This document shows positions 54,219 through 63,772 of a stretch of 64,000 nucleotides of DNA, one piece after another. The notes under the pieces were generated by a model. The model saw only the letters and a list, made by a program, of their open reading frames with translations. It was not told the DNA's origin and made no database searches. The position numbers and the translations under genes were made by a program. Source of the DNA: Trebonia sp963843745 (GTDB taxonomy: Bacteria; Actinomycetota; Actinomycetes; Streptosporangiales; Streptosporangiaceae); the NCBI GenBank assembly GCA_963843745.1, contig CAWJLP010000004.1, forward strand, positions 62,001-126,000, given 5' to 3'. The stretch's first letter is position 1. Every line of letters starts with the position of its first letter.

Positions 54219-55187
54219 GTGGGTCCGGCGCCGGCCGTCGCTTCGGTCCGCAACGCGGTTCGCGCATGCGTCACCGACCTTGCCCCTGGCGACCTGGTGC
54301 TCGCCGCCTGTTCTGGCGGGGCGGACTCGCTGGCGCTCGCCGCCGCACTCGCGTTCGTGGCGCCGCGCGCCGGGCTGCGCGCGGGCGCGGTGACCGTCGA
54401 CCACGGGCTGCAGGAAGGTTCGGCCGCCCGCGCGGCGTCCGTCGCCGCCGTGCTGGCCGCGCTCGGGCTTGATCCGGTGCGGACCGCGTCCGTTTCCGTC
54501 GACGTCGGCACCGGCCACGCGGGCGGCCCGGAGGCGGCCGCGCGGACCGCGCGGTACGCGGCGCTGTCCCGGGTCGCGGCCGGGGACGGCGCGGCCGCGG
54601 TGCTGCTCGGGCACACGCTTGACGACCAGGCGGAGACGGTGCTGCTCGGGCTTGCCCGCGGGTCGGGCGCGCGGTCGCTGGCGGGCATGCCGCCGCGCCG
54701 CGGCGTGTTCCGCCGGCCGCTGCTCGGGCTGCGCAGGCCGGTGACCGCCGAGGCCTGCGCGGCGCTTGGCCTGGACCCCTGGCAGGACCCGCACAACGCC
54801 GACCGGCGGTTCGCCAGGGTCCGCGTCAGGCTGGACGCGCTGCCGGCGCTGGAGGCCGCGCTCGGGCCCGGGGTGGCCGAGGCGCTCGCCCGCACCGCCG
54901 GTCAGCTGCGCGCCGACGCGGAGGTGCTGGAAAAGATTTCCTCTGAACGGACCGATGGTGACTCACCGCTCTCCGCCTCCTCCCTGGCGGAGCTGCCCGG
55001 CGCGGTGCGCACCCGCGTGCTCCGGTCGGCGGCACTGGCGGCGGGCTGCCCGCCGGGCGCGCTGACCGCCGGGCACGTGGCCCGCATCGAGGAGCTTGTC
55101 ACCGGCTGGCACGGCCAGCGCTGGATCGACCTGCCAGGCGGTGTCCGCGCGTCGCGCCGGGCCGGCCAGCTGTGTTTCGAGAACTAA
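54219..55187 (+). CDS. tilS: tRNA(Ile)-lysidine synthase
   Basis: A 322-residue PP-loop enzyme with SGGADSLALA at about residue 31, VDHGLQEGSAARA, and LGHTLDDQAETVLLGLARGSG. It converts C34 of tRNA-Ile(CAU) to lysidine and is essential. The C-terminal domain is short, as in other actinobacteria. GTG start one base after the previous stop; hpt follows after 12 bp. Confidence 0.95.
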   Translation: MGPAPAVASVRNAVRACVTDLAPGDLVLAACSGGADSLALAAALAFVAPRAGLRAGAVTVDHGLQEGSAARAASVAAVLAALGLDPVRTASVSVDVGTGHAGGPEAAARTARYAALSRVAAGDGAAAVLLGHTLDDQAETVLLGLARGSGARSLAGMPPRRGVFRRPLLGLRRPVTAEACAALGLDPWQDPHNADRRFARVRVRLDALPALEAALGPGVAEALARTAGQLRADAEVLEKISSERTDGDSPLSASSLAELPGAVRTRVLRSAALAAGCPPGALTAGHVARIEELVTGWHGQRWIDLPGGVRASRRAGQLCFEN

Positions 55188-55199
55188 AGGAGCAGGTCT

Positions 55200-55775
55200 A
55201 TGGACGCCGGGGACATGGGGCCATCGCTGAAAGAGGTGCTCATCACCTCCGACCAGCTCAGCAAGCGGACCGCCGAGCTAGCGGCGCGGATCGACGCCGA
55301 TTACGCCGGCCGCGACTTGCTGCTCGTCGGGGTGCTGAAGGGCGCGGTGATGGTGATGGCGGACCTCGCCCGCGCCATGCACCTGCCCGTCCAGATGGAC
55401 TGGATGGCGGTCTCGTCCTACGGCTCGGGCACGAAGTCGTCCGGCGTGGTGCGCATCCTGAAGGACCTCGACACCGACATCAGCGGCAGGCACGTGCTGA
55501 TCGTGGAGGACATCATCGACTCCGGGCTCACGCTGTCGTGGCTTGTCGGCAACCTGCGGTCGCGCGACCCCGCCTCGGTGGCGGTGTGCGCGATGCTGCG
55601 CAAGCCGTCGTCGGCGCAGATGGACGTTGACGTGGCCTACACGGGTTTCGACGTGCCCGACGAGTTCGTGGTGGGGTACGGCCTCGACTACGCCGAGCGG
55701 TACCGCAACCTCCCATTCATCGGCACTCTGGCGCCGGAGGTATACGGGGGAGGGAACACATCTCGCAGGGGGTAG
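55200..55775 (+). CDS. hpt: Hypoxanthine phosphoribosyltransferase
   Basis: A 191-residue purine-salvage enzyme. The PRPP motif is VLIVEDIIDSGLTL near residue 100; VGVLKGAVMVMADL and VDVAYTGFDVPDEFVVGYGLDY confirm HPRT. AAGGAG lies about 8 bases before the ATG. In many bacteria tilS-hpt-ftsH stay together, as here. Confidence 0.96.
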   Translation: MDAGDMGPSLKEVLITSDQLSKRTAELAARIDADYAGRDLLLVGVLKGAVMVMADLARAMHLPVQMDWMAVSSYGSGTKSSGVVRILKDLDTDISGRHVLIVEDIIDSGLTLSWLVGNLRSRDPASVAVCAMLRKPSSAQMDVDVAYTGFDVPDEFVVGYGLDYAERYRNLPFIGTLAPEVYGGGNTSRRG

Positions 55776-55859
55776 CGTTGATGTACCGTCAGGTAAATCC
55801 TTGAGTGTTGTCCTAGGCTGGTCAGGAGGGAACGGCCCCGGGTCAAGGGGTCGCTCGCA

Positions 55860-57860
55860 ATGGAATTGAAGCGCTATTTCCGCGGCCCGCTGCTGCTAGT
55901 GCTGCTAGCAGTGCTGGTCATAACGATCACGCTTGGCTGGGCGAACTCCGGCAGCACTTACCAGACCAAGGACACCTCCACCGTCGTGCAGATGATCGAG
56001 CGCGGCCAGGTTCGTTCTGCGGTGCTTACCGACAAGAACCAGACGATCCAGATCACCACCAAGAGCGGACAGCAGTACCAGGCGGACTTCATCACGGGAC
56101 AGGGCCAGAACCTCCAGCAGACGCTGCAGAAGGAGTACGACGCGGGCAACCTGCCGGGCGGTTACGACGTGCAGATCCCCAAGTCGAGCACGCTGATCAC
56201 CCTGCTTGAGACGTTCATCCCCTACGTGCTCTTCGCGCTGTTCTTCTTCTTCCTGCTGACCCAGATGCAGGGCGGCGGCTCGCGGGTGATGAACTTCGGC
56301 AAGTCGCGCGCCAAGCTGATCACCAAGGACACGCCGAAGACCACGTTCGCCGACGTGGCCGGCGCCGACGAGGCCATCGAGGAACTCCAGGAGATCAAGG
56401 AGTTCCTGCAGAGTCCCGCGAAGTTCCAGGCGATCGGCGCCAAGATCCCCAAGGGCGTGCTGCTCTACGGTCCGCCGGGCACCGGCAAGACGCTGCTCGC
56501 CAGGGCGGTCGCCGGCGAGGCCGGCGTGCCGTTCTACTCCATCTCCGGCTCTGACTTCGTGGAGATGTTCGTCGGCGTCGGCGCTTCCCGGGTGCGTGAC
56601 CTGTTCGAGCAGGCGAAGGCGAATGCCCCGGCCATCGTGTTCGTCGACGAGATCGACGCGGTCGGGCGGCACCGCGGGGCCGGCCTCGGCGGCGGCCACG
56701 ACGAGCGCGAGCAGACACTGAACCAGATGCTCGTCGAGCTCGACGGTTTCGACACCAAGGGCGGCGTGATCGTGATCGCCGCCACCAACCGGCCGGACAT
56801 CCTCGACCCGGCACTGCTGCGCCCCGGCCGGTTCGACCGGCAGATCGTGGTGGCGCAGCCCGACCTGACTGGCCGCAAGGGCATCCTGAAGGTGCACGCC
56901 CGCGGCAAGCCGATCGCAGCCGACGCCGACCTGGACATCATCGCCCGGCGGACCCCCGGCTTCACCGGCGCGGACCTGGCGAACGTGATCAACGAGGCGG
57001 CGCTGCTGACCGCGCGCCACAACGGCAAGCAGATCACGATGGCCTCGCTCGAGGAGGCCATCGACCGCGTGATGGCCGGCCCGGAGCGCAAGAGCGTGCT
57101 GCTGTCGGAGTCGGAGCGGAAGCTGATCGCCTACCACGAGGGCGGCCACGCCCTGGTCGGGCACGCGATGGCGAACGCCGACCCGGTGCACAAGGTGACG
57201 ATCATCCCGCGCGGACGCGCGCTCGGCTACACCCAGGCGCTGCCCACCGAGGACAAGTTCCTTACCACCCGCGCCGAGATGCAGGACCAGCTCGCCATGC
57301 TGCTCGGCGGCCGCACCGCGGAGGAGCTGATCTTCCACGAGCCGACCAGCGGTGCCGCCAACGACATCGACAAGGCCACCCAGATCGCCCGCAGCATGGT
57401 CACCGAGTACGGCATGAGCGAGCGGCTCGGCGCGCGGAAGCTCGGCAGCGGCGACGCCGAGCCGTTCCTCGGCATGGACAGGTCGCACAGCCGCGACTAC
57501 TCGGAGGAGATCGCGTCGGCGATCGACGAGGAGATCAAGCGGCTGATCGAGTCGGCGCACGACGAGGCGTGGGAGGTGCTCGTCGAGTACAGGGACGTCC
57601 TCGACGCGCTCGTGCTGCGGCTTCTTGACAAGGAGACCGTGGCGCGCAAGGAGGTCCTCGAGCTCTTCGCCACCGTGCAGAAGCGCCCGGCTCGCGGCAC
57701 GTACACCGGGTACGGCAAACGGCTGCCATCCGACCGTCCGCCGGTGCTGTCCCCGAAGGAACTCGCGCTCGCGGCGAGTTCCGGGCTCGGTGACGGAGGG
57801 ACGCCGTCCAACGGCCAGGCGATCGGCTACGGCGGCACGCCGGCTGGCGACGCCGACTGA
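55860..57860 (+). CDS. ftsH: ATP-dependent zinc metalloprotease FtsH
   Basis: A 666-residue inner-membrane protease. Two N-terminal membrane helices (LLLVLLAVLVITITLGW and FIPYVLFALFFFFLLTQM) flank a periplasmic-side domain; the AAA domain has GPPGTGKTLLARAVAGEAG, FVDEIDAVG and the SRH; the protease site is HEGGHALVGH near residue 425 (HExxH). It degrades misfolded membrane proteins and regulators. The C-terminal 60 residues are disordered. Confidence 0.97.
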   Translation: MELKRYFRGPLLLVLLAVLVITITLGWANSGSTYQTKDTSTVVQMIERGQVRSAVLTDKNQTIQITTKSGQQYQADFITGQGQNLQQTLQKEYDAGNLPGGYDVQIPKSSTLITLLETFIPYVLFALFFFFLLTQMQGGGSRVMNFGKSRAKLITKDTPKTTFADVAGADEAIEELQEIKEFLQSPAKFQAIGAKIPKGVLLYGPPGTGKTLLARAVAGEAGVPFYSISGSDFVEMFVGVGASRVRDLFEQAKANAPAIVFVDEIDAVGRHRGAGLGGGHDEREQTLNQMLVELDGFDTKGGVIVIAATNRPDILDPALLRPGRFDRQIVVAQPDLTGRKGILKVHARGKPIAADADLDIIARRTPGFTGADLANVINEAALLTARHNGKQITMASLEEAIDRVMAGPERKSVLLSESERKLIAYHEGGHALVGHAMANADPVHKVTIIPRGRALGYTQALPTEDKFLTTRAEMQDQLAMLLGGRTAEELIFHEPTSGAANDIDKATQIARSMVTEYGMSERLGARKLGSGDAEPFLGMDRSHSRDYSEEIASAIDEEIKRLIESAHDEAWEVLVEYRDVLDALVLRLLDKETVARKEVLELFATVQKRPARGTYTGYGKRLPSDRPPVLSPKELALAASSGLGDGGTPSNGQAIGYGGTPAGDAD

Positions 57861-57872
57861 GGGGCCGCGCCG

Positions 57873-58487
57873 ATGATCGATCAGCCGGCGGCCGACGAGT
57901 TCACTCCAGAAGTGCCGCCGGTTGACCAGGAGCGCATTGAGCGCGCCGTCCGCGAGATACTGCTCGCCATCGGCGAGGACCCGGAGCGCGACGGGCTGCT
58001 CGGCACCCCGGCCCGGGTGGCACGGATGTACGCCGAGCAGTTCGCGGGCCTGCGGCAGCAGCCCGAGGATGTGCTGACCACCGTCTTCGACGCCGAGCAC
58101 GACGAGATCGTGCTGGTGCGGGACATCGACATGTACAGCATGTGCGAGCATCACCTGGTGCCGTTCTTCGGCAAGGCGCACATCGGCTACATCCCGAACG
58201 GGAAGGGCGAGATCACCGGCCTGTCCAAGCTCGCCAGGCTCGTCGACGTGTACGCGCGGCGGCCGCAGGTGCAGGAGCGGATGACCTGCCAGATAGCCGA
58301 CGCGCTGGTGCGGATCCTGGAGCCGCGCGGTGTGATCGTGGTGCTCGAGGCCGAGCACTTGTGCATGTCCATGCGCGGCGTGCGCAAGCCGGGGGCGAAG
58401 ACCGTCACCTCGGCGGTCCGCGGGATCTTCCGCAAGGATGCGCGCACCCGCTCCGAGGCCATGAGCATGCTGTTCGCCCACCGCTGA
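57873..58487 (+). CDS. folE: GTP cyclohydrolase I
   Basis: A 204-residue enzyme that opens folate synthesis by making dihydroneopterin triphosphate. Motifs: GLLGTPARVARMYAEQF, SMCEHHLVPFFGKAHIGYIP with zinc ligands Cys and His, LSKLARLVDVYARRPQVQERM, and EAEHLCMSMRGVRKPGA with the third zinc Cys. Twelve bases after ftsH. The next fol genes (folP, folK) lie 2.2 kb downstream. Confidence 0.97.
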   Translation: MIDQPAADEFTPEVPPVDQERIERAVREILLAIGEDPERDGLLGTPARVARMYAEQFAGLRQQPEDVLTTVFDAEHDEIVLVRDIDMYSMCEHHLVPFFGKAHIGYIPNGKGEITGLSKLARLVDVYARRPQVQERMTCQIADALVRILEPRGVIVVLEAEHLCMSMRGVRKPGAKTVTSAVRGIFRKDARTRSEAMSMLFAHR

Positions 58488-58800
58488 ACCGGCGCCACCG
58501 CTCGCACGTATCCATCGGTAGACGGGCGGGGGCCGGCGCGAGGATTTGTGGTTTTAGGTCCCATTGTGCGGGTAGCCGAAATTGGCGAAATTACACCCAA
58601 CGAAAACGGCAACCTGCACGTCTAAGTAATAGCGGCTCATCTTTACGAGTCGTTGGTCTTTCGCGGACGGTTGGAGGTACCGTGTCTATGGGACAAGCGG
58701 TGTTGGCGGGGAGCCGCCGCGGCGTCCGTGAAGGTTACCGCCAGCCGGCGGGTATGAAAATCTTCAGCAGATCACGAAACCGGCAGGTCGTGAGCCTGTC
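58488..58800. other. Intergenic region, probable promoter of the next gene
   Basis: 313 bp without a supported gene; less GC-rich around 58540-58660. Nothing else recognised. Confidence 0.35.
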
Positions 58801-60686
58801 ATGAGTACGCTGCTGTTTCGTGATCCGGGGCCTGACAAGAGAGTTGAGATGAGCGACAACTCTGCCGATCTTCTGGACCAGGGGGAAAAGACTGGTCCGC
58901 CTCAGCCCACGGGCGGCAGGCGCCGGGCCTGGGTCCCGGGTATCGCCGCATTGCTGACCCTGCTCATCGGCCTGTCCGATATTCTCGCGATCTTCAAGCC
59001 GGACTGGCACGCGCGACTGCACAACGTCAACGCGTTCGTGCCGGGCACGCTGACCTACGCGGCGCGCAGCGCCGAAGTGATCATCGGGCTGATGCTGGTG
59101 CTGCTCGCGCACGGACTGCGGCGGCGGAAGCGGCGCGCCTGGCAGGCGGTGCTGGCGCTTCTAGCCTTCAACATCGTCATTCACTTCGTCCACTTCGCTC
59201 ACTTCCCGCACGATGCGCCCCCCTACTCGGCATTCGTGGGGGTCGTGGTGCTGGCAGCGCTGCTGTACTTCCACGACGACTTCTACGCGGTGGGGGACCC
59301 GCGCACCAGGTGGAACGCGCTTGGCGTCTTCATCGGCCTGGTCGCCGCCGACCTGGCGATCGGCCTTGGTTACCTCGCCGTCGGGCCGCTGGCGGACAAC
59401 TACTCGCTGACCACGCGGGTCCAGGACGTGGTGTACGAACTGGTGGGCGTCTACGGGCCGATCGCATGGGAATCGGAAGCCCGCGGCGACCTGTATCACC
59501 TGCTCACCACCGTGCTCGGCCTGTTCACGCTCGTGGTGACCATGTACCTGTTCCTGCGCCCGGCGCGGCAGCGGGCCCGGCTCAGCCAGGGCGACATGGC
59601 CGCGATCCGGAGCCTGCTCGCCAAGCACGGTGACCGGGACTCGCTCGGCTATTTCGCGCTCCGCAATGACAAGAACGTGATCTGGTCGCCATCCGGCAAG
59701 GCGTGCGTGTGCTACCGCGTGCTGTCCGGGGTGATGCTCGCGTCCGGCGACCCGATCGGCGACCCGGAGGCGTGGCCAGGCGCCATCGCCGAATTCCTCA
59801 CCGAGGCGGCACGGCACGCCTGGCGCCCGGCCGTCATGGGGTGCAGTGAGCTTGGCGCCGAGGTGTGGTGCCGGGAAGGCGACTTGACCGCGCTCGAGCT
59901 TGGCGACGAGGCGATCGTCAACGTCGCGGACTTCAGCCTGGCCGGGCGTTCGATGCGCAACGTCAGGCAGATGGTCAACAGGGTCGCCAAGGGCGGGTAC
60001 GCCGCGGAAATCCGCCGGGTAGGCGACATCCCGCGCGCGGAGCTCGACCGGGTCGTCAACGTCGCGGACACCTGGCGGGGTAGCCACACCGAGCGCGGCT
60101 TCTCGATGGCGCTCGGCCGCATCGGCGGTCTGGGCGACGGCGACTGCGTGCTGGTGACCGCCACCGAGAACGGCGTACTCCGCGCCATCCTGCACTTCGT
60201 GCCCTGGGGCACCGACGGGCTGTCGCTCGACCTGATGCGGCGCGACAGGACCGCCCAGCCAGGGCTGAACGACTTCCTGATCACGGAGGCGATCAAGGCC
60301 GCCCCCGGGCTTGGCGTCAAGCGCATCTCGCTGAACTTCGCGATGTTCCGCGCGGCGCTCGAGCGGGGCGAGCGAATCGGGCCGGCCCGGTGCTACGGGC
60401 CTGGCGGGGGCTGCTGGTGTTCGCCTCCCGCTGGTTCCAGATCGAGTCGCTGTACAAGTTCAACGCCAAGTTCTGCCCGGTCTGGGAGCCGCGGTTCTTC
60501 GTGTACCCCGGCACCCGCGACACGCCCAGGATCGCGATGGCCGCGCTCGAGGCGGAGGCGTTCCTGGTCTGGCCGAAGCTCGAGGTCAAGCGGTACGCCA
60601 GGCGGCTCGCCCGGGCGCTGGGACTCGGCAAGCTGCAGGCGCGCGTCGCCGCGCGGCGGGAGCCGCCCCGCGTCACGCCCGGCTAG
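58801..60686 (+). CDS. DUF2156/phosphatidylglycerol lysyltransferase-like membrane protein; apparent frameshift
   Basis: Six or so membrane helices occupy residues 40-260, then the C-terminal DUF2156 GNAT-like domain (DSLGYFALRNDKNVIWSPSG, ASGDPIGDPEAW, RQMVNRVAKGGYAAEIRR, SLDLMRRD, LNFAMFRAALERGERIG). Such proteins add amino acids to phosphatidylglycerol, changing surface charge. The frame breaks at GGG 60379-60381. One more G gives IGAGPVLRAWRGLL and runs on to FQIESLYKFNAKFCPVWEPR, the family's normal ending, stopping at 60686 (628 residues). Alternative start ATG 58849. Confidence 0.78.
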
Positions 60687-60700
60687 GTAAGCTAGGCAAG

Positions 60701-61606
60701 ATGCCGAACGTGTCGGGGATTCCAGGGCTCCCGGGTCTGCCCGGCGCGCCAGCCGCCGACCGGTGCCTGGTCATGGGCGTGGTCAACGTGACGCCCGACT
60801 CGTTCTCCGACGGGGGCCAGTGGTACGGCGCCGCGGCCGCGATCCAGCACGGCCTTGACCTCGTAGCGCAGGGCGCCGACATCGTGGACGTCGGCGGTGA
60901 GTCCACCCGGCCGGGAGCGCAGCGCGTCTCGGCGGGCGAAGAGCTGCGCCGGGTCATGCCGGTCATCACCGAACTGGTCAAGGCCGGGGTAGTGGTCAGC
61001 GTGGACACGATGCGCGCCCAGGTGGCCGAGGCGGCCCTGGAGGCCGGGGTGAGCCTGGTCAATGACGTGAGCGGCGGGCTCGCCGACCCGTACATGCCCC
61101 GGCTGGTAGCGGAGACCGGTGTGCCCTACGTCGTCGTGCACTGGCGCGGGCACAGCCACGACATGAACTCGCGCGCCATCTACGAGGACGTGGTCCGGGA
61201 GGTCAGGGACGAGCTCGCCAAGCGGATCTGGACGGTGACCGCCGAGGGCGTCGACCCGTCGCTTATCGTGCTGGACCCCGGTCTCGGTTTCAGCAAGCAG
61301 CCAGGCTGGCAGGGCCCGGACGCGCACAACTGGGAGCTGCTGACCAGGCTGCCGGAGGTCGCGCACATCGGCGGCCATGACTTCCCCGTGCTCGTCGGCG
61401 CGTCCCGCAAGCGGCACCTCGGCCGCCTGCTCGCCGCGCCGGACGGCACTCCCCGGCCGTTCGCTGAGACCGACGACGCCACCGTCGCGGTGACCGCGCT
61501 CGTCGCGGCCGAGGGCGCCTGGTGCGTGCGGGTCCACCGCGTCCCCGCCAACGCGGACGCGGTGCGCGTGGCCGCCGCCTGGCGCGCCGCCGCGGCCCGG
61601 TCATGA
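60701..61606 (+). CDS. folP: Dihydropteroate synthase
   Basis: A 301-residue enzyme joining pterin and p-aminobenzoate. Motifs: MGVVNVTPDSFSDGG, DVGGESTRPGA, SVDTMRAQVAEAALEAG, LVNDVSGG, LDPGLGFSKQ, and VGASRKRHLG. The N-terminus has a short Gly/Pro-rich extension. Stop overlaps the folK ATG (ATGA). Confidence 0.96.
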   Translation: MPNVSGIPGLPGLPGAPAADRCLVMGVVNVTPDSFSDGGQWYGAAAAIQHGLDLVAQGADIVDVGGESTRPGAQRVSAGEELRRVMPVITELVKAGVVVSVDTMRAQVAEAALEAGVSLVNDVSGGLADPYMPRLVAETGVPYVVVHWRGHSHDMNSRAIYEDVVREVRDELAKRIWTVTAEGVDPSLIVLDPGLGFSKQPGWQGPDAHNWELLTRLPEVAHIGGHDFPVLVGASRKRHLGRLLAAPDGTPRPFAETDDATVAVTALVAAEGAWCVRVHRVPANADAVRVAAAWRAAAARS

Positions 61607-62106
61607 CGGCGGCGGCAAGGTCTGTCGTACTAGCGCTCGGCAGTAACCTCGGGGAGAGGCGCGACATCCTGCAGGGGGCTGTCGACGCCATCGCCGCGCT
61701 ACCGGAGGTGCAGGTCATGGCGGTGTCGCCGGTCTACGAGACGGTGCCTGTCGGCGGTCCGCCGCAGCCGGATTACCTGAACGTCGTGCTGCTGGCCCGT
61801 ACCGCGCTGCCGTCACGGGCGCTGCTCGGCCGGCTGCATGAGATCGAGGCCGCGTTCGACCGGGAGCGCTCCGAGCGCTGGGGCCCGCGCACGCTGGACA
61901 TCGACGTCATCACCGTCGCCGGCGAGGTCAGCGCGGACCCGGACCTGACGCTGCCACACCCCAGGGCGCACGAGCGCGCGTTCGTGCTCGCCCCGTGGCA
62001 CGACGTGGACCAGGACGCGGAGCTCCCCGGCTACGGCCCGGTCGCCGCCCTGCTAGCCGCGGCCGACCGCTCCGGCATCCGCAGGAACGGCACGGTGCGC
62101 GCATGA
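61603..62106 (+). CDS. folK: HPPK (6-hydroxymethyl-dihydropterin pyrophosphokinase)
   Basis: A 167-residue kinase: LALGSNLGERRDILQGAVDA, SPVYETVPVGGPPQPDYLN, and RWGPRTLDIDVI plus LPHPRAHERAFVLAPW are diagnostic. It directly follows folP; the folB gene that usually stands between them in actinomycetes is absent. ATG at 61603 overlaps the folP stop; the next gene overlaps it in turn. Confidence 0.96.
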   Translation: MTAAARSVVLALGSNLGERRDILQGAVDAIAALPEVQVMAVSPVYETVPVGGPPQPDYLNVVLLARTALPSRALLGRLHEIEAAFDRERSERWGPRTLDIDVITVAGEVSADPDLTLPHPRAHERAFVLAPWHDVDQDAELPGYGPVAALLAAADRSGIRRNGTVRA

Positions 62107-62597
62107 AGCCGACCAGGGCGCGGAGCCTGCTGCTCACCGGTGTGCTCGCCGCGGCGGTGTGGTGGGCGCTGCTGACCGTCATCTACAGCAAGCTGCCGCC
62201 GCTTACCTGGACGGGCATCCCCGCCCTGGTGCTCGCGGCGGCGGTAGAGGCGTGGACCGGCCGCGACCTGCGCGCGCGCATCATGGGCAACAACCCGGGC
62301 ACCAAGCCTCTGTCGCCGCTGTTCGTCGCCAGAATGGTGGTCCTCGCGAAGGCCAGCTCGCAGGTGGGCGCGCTGCTCGCCGGGGTATCCGTCGGCTTCA
62401 TCGGCTACCTCTCCGACAAGACCGACGCGGCGACACCGCGCAGCGACCTGATCACGGCGAGCATCTCGTTCGGGTCCTGCCTGATCCTCATCGCCGCGGC
62501 CCTGTTCCTGGAGTACTGCTGCCGCGTCCCTGGGGACCCCCAGGGGGACCAAGACGACGAACCCGCGCCGCCCCGCCAGTCCCCCTTCCACAACTAG
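62103..62597 (+). CDS. DUF3180 membrane protein
   Basis: A 164-residue protein with four membrane segments (LLLTGVLAAAVWWALLTVIY, GIPALVLAAAVEAWTG, a third around AKASSQVGALLAGVSVGFIGY, and SISFGSCLILIAAALFLEYC). DUF3180 follows folK in most actinomycetes. ATG at 62103 overlaps folK by 4 bp. Function unknown. Confidence 0.92.
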   Translation: MKPTRARSLLLTGVLAAAVWWALLTVIYSKLPPLTWTGIPALVLAAAVEAWTGRDLRARIMGNNPGTKPLSPLFVARMVVLAKASSQVGALLAGVSVGFIGYLSDKTDAATPRSDLITASISFGSCLILIAAALFLEYCCRVPGDPQGDQDDEPAPPRQSPFHN

Positions 62598-62615
62598 CCA
62601 CAGCCCACGCACCCC

Positions 62616-62746
62616 AGAAGGCGGTCGATGGCCCATCGACCGCCTTCTTTAGGGGACGATGGCCCATCGACCGCCACAGGCGACTCACCCCCTGAGTGTG
62701 GTCGATGTCCCATCGACCACACTCTTTGGTAGACGATGTCACATCG
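62616..62746. repeat. Cluster of four palindromes with core TCGATGnCCATCGA
   Basis: 62616-62648 is a perfect hairpin with 16-bp arms (AGAAGGCGGTCGATGG). 62657-62669 is CGATGGCCCATCG. 62694-62724 has 14-bp arms (GAGTGTGGTCGATG) and loop TCC, followed by TTT. 62734-62746 is CGATGTCACATCG. Outer arms differ between copies but pair within each copy. The last shares a 15-mer with 14837-14851. Terminator for the folate operon or a dispersed repeat; both fit. Confidence 0.8.
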
Positions 62747-62881
62747 ACCACGTTCGGCGGGGCGGTATCCACGTTTGGGCGGGGCGCGGACCGCGTTGGG
62801 CGGGGACGTTGGGCGGGGCAGTCGCGGGGGTGGCTATCCTTGTCAGCGCGATTCGCCAGCGAAGGGGGCTGTCCGGTACCG

Positions 62882-63772
62882 GTGGAGACTGGAACAAGCG
62901 AGCATCCGGCGCGGCTGCGGGTCGGCGTCATCGGGCCTGGCCGGGCGGGCACGGCTCTCGCCCGGGCGCTTGCGCGCGCCGGGCACGTGATCACCGCGGC
63001 GTCGGCGGTGTCCGCGGCGTCCAAGCAGCGGGCGCACGAGAACTTCCCTGACGCGAAGCTCGGGGAACCCGCGCAGGTCATCGAGGACGCTGACCTCGTG
63101 CTGCTGACCGTGCCCGACGACGTGCTGCCCGGGCTGGTCGAGGGCCTGGCCAGGACCGGGGCGCCGTATCAGGGACGGCTGCTCGCGCACGCGAGCGGCG
63201 CGCATGGCATCCGGGTGCTCGACCCCGCTACCGCGGCCGGAGCGCTGCCGCTGGCGATCCACCCGGTCATGACGTTCACCGGGCGTGACGACGACGTGGA
63301 CAGGATCAAGGGCGTTTCCTTCGGGGTGACGGCGCCCGAGCAGCTCAGGCCGGCCGCCGAGGCGCTGGTCATCGAGATGGGCGGGGAACCGGTGTTCATC
63401 GCGGAGGAGAACAGGCACCTGTACCACGCCGCGCTCGCCTTCGCGGCGAATCACCTGGTCACCCTCGTCGCCGAGGCGGCCGACATGCTTGGCAAGGCCG
63501 GCGCCGACAACCCGGGCAGGATGCTCGGCCCGCTGCTCGGCGCCGCGCTGGACAACGCGCTGCGGTTCGGCGACGCAGGCCTCACCGGTCCGGTCGCGCG
63601 CGGCGACGACGGTACCGTGGCCGCCCACCTGGCGGCCATCAGGGAGGCAGACCCCGGCGCGCTGCCCGCCTACCTCGCGCTGGCGCGGCTGACCGCCGTC
63701 CGGGCGCTAGCGACCGGGCTGCTCAAGCCGAACGACGCGGAACGGCTGCTCGGCGTCCTGGGAGACCGATGA
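62882..63772 (+). CDS. Rossmann-fold DUF2520 protein
   Basis: A 296-residue protein with VGVIGPGRAGTALARALARAGH at the start, VLLTVPDDVLPGLV, LAHASGAHGIRVL, HPVMTFTG, and a C-terminal helical DUF2520 domain (DNALRFGDAGLTGPVARGD). It lies upstream of panC by a 4-bp overlap in many actinomycetes and has been suggested to have ketopantoate-reductase-like activity. GTG at 62882 is the only good in-frame start after the repeats; no clean ribosome site. Confidence 0.88.
   Translation: METGTSEHPARLRVGVIGPGRAGTALARALARAGHVITAASAVSAASKQRAHENFPDAKLGEPAQVIEDADLVLLTVPDDVLPGLVEGLARTGAPYQGRLLAHASGAHGIRVLDPATAAGALPLAIHPVMTFTGRDDDVDRIKGVSFGVTAPEQLRPAAEALVIEMGGEPVFIAEENRHLYHAALAFAANHLVTLVAEAADMLGKAGADNPGRMLGPLLGAALDNALRFGDAGLTGPVARGDDGTVAAHLAAIREADPGALPAYLALARLTAVRALATGLLKPNDAERLLGVLGDR

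Noticed and set aside
55905..58481. 858-residue minus-strand open frame
   Set aside because: It is a GC-skew shadow of ftsH and folE; composition is His/Arg/Val-rich without domains, and there is no ribosome site.
62616..62746. Possible CRISPR array
   Set aside because: Palindromes vary in sequence and spacing, no uniform spacers, and no cas genes nearby.
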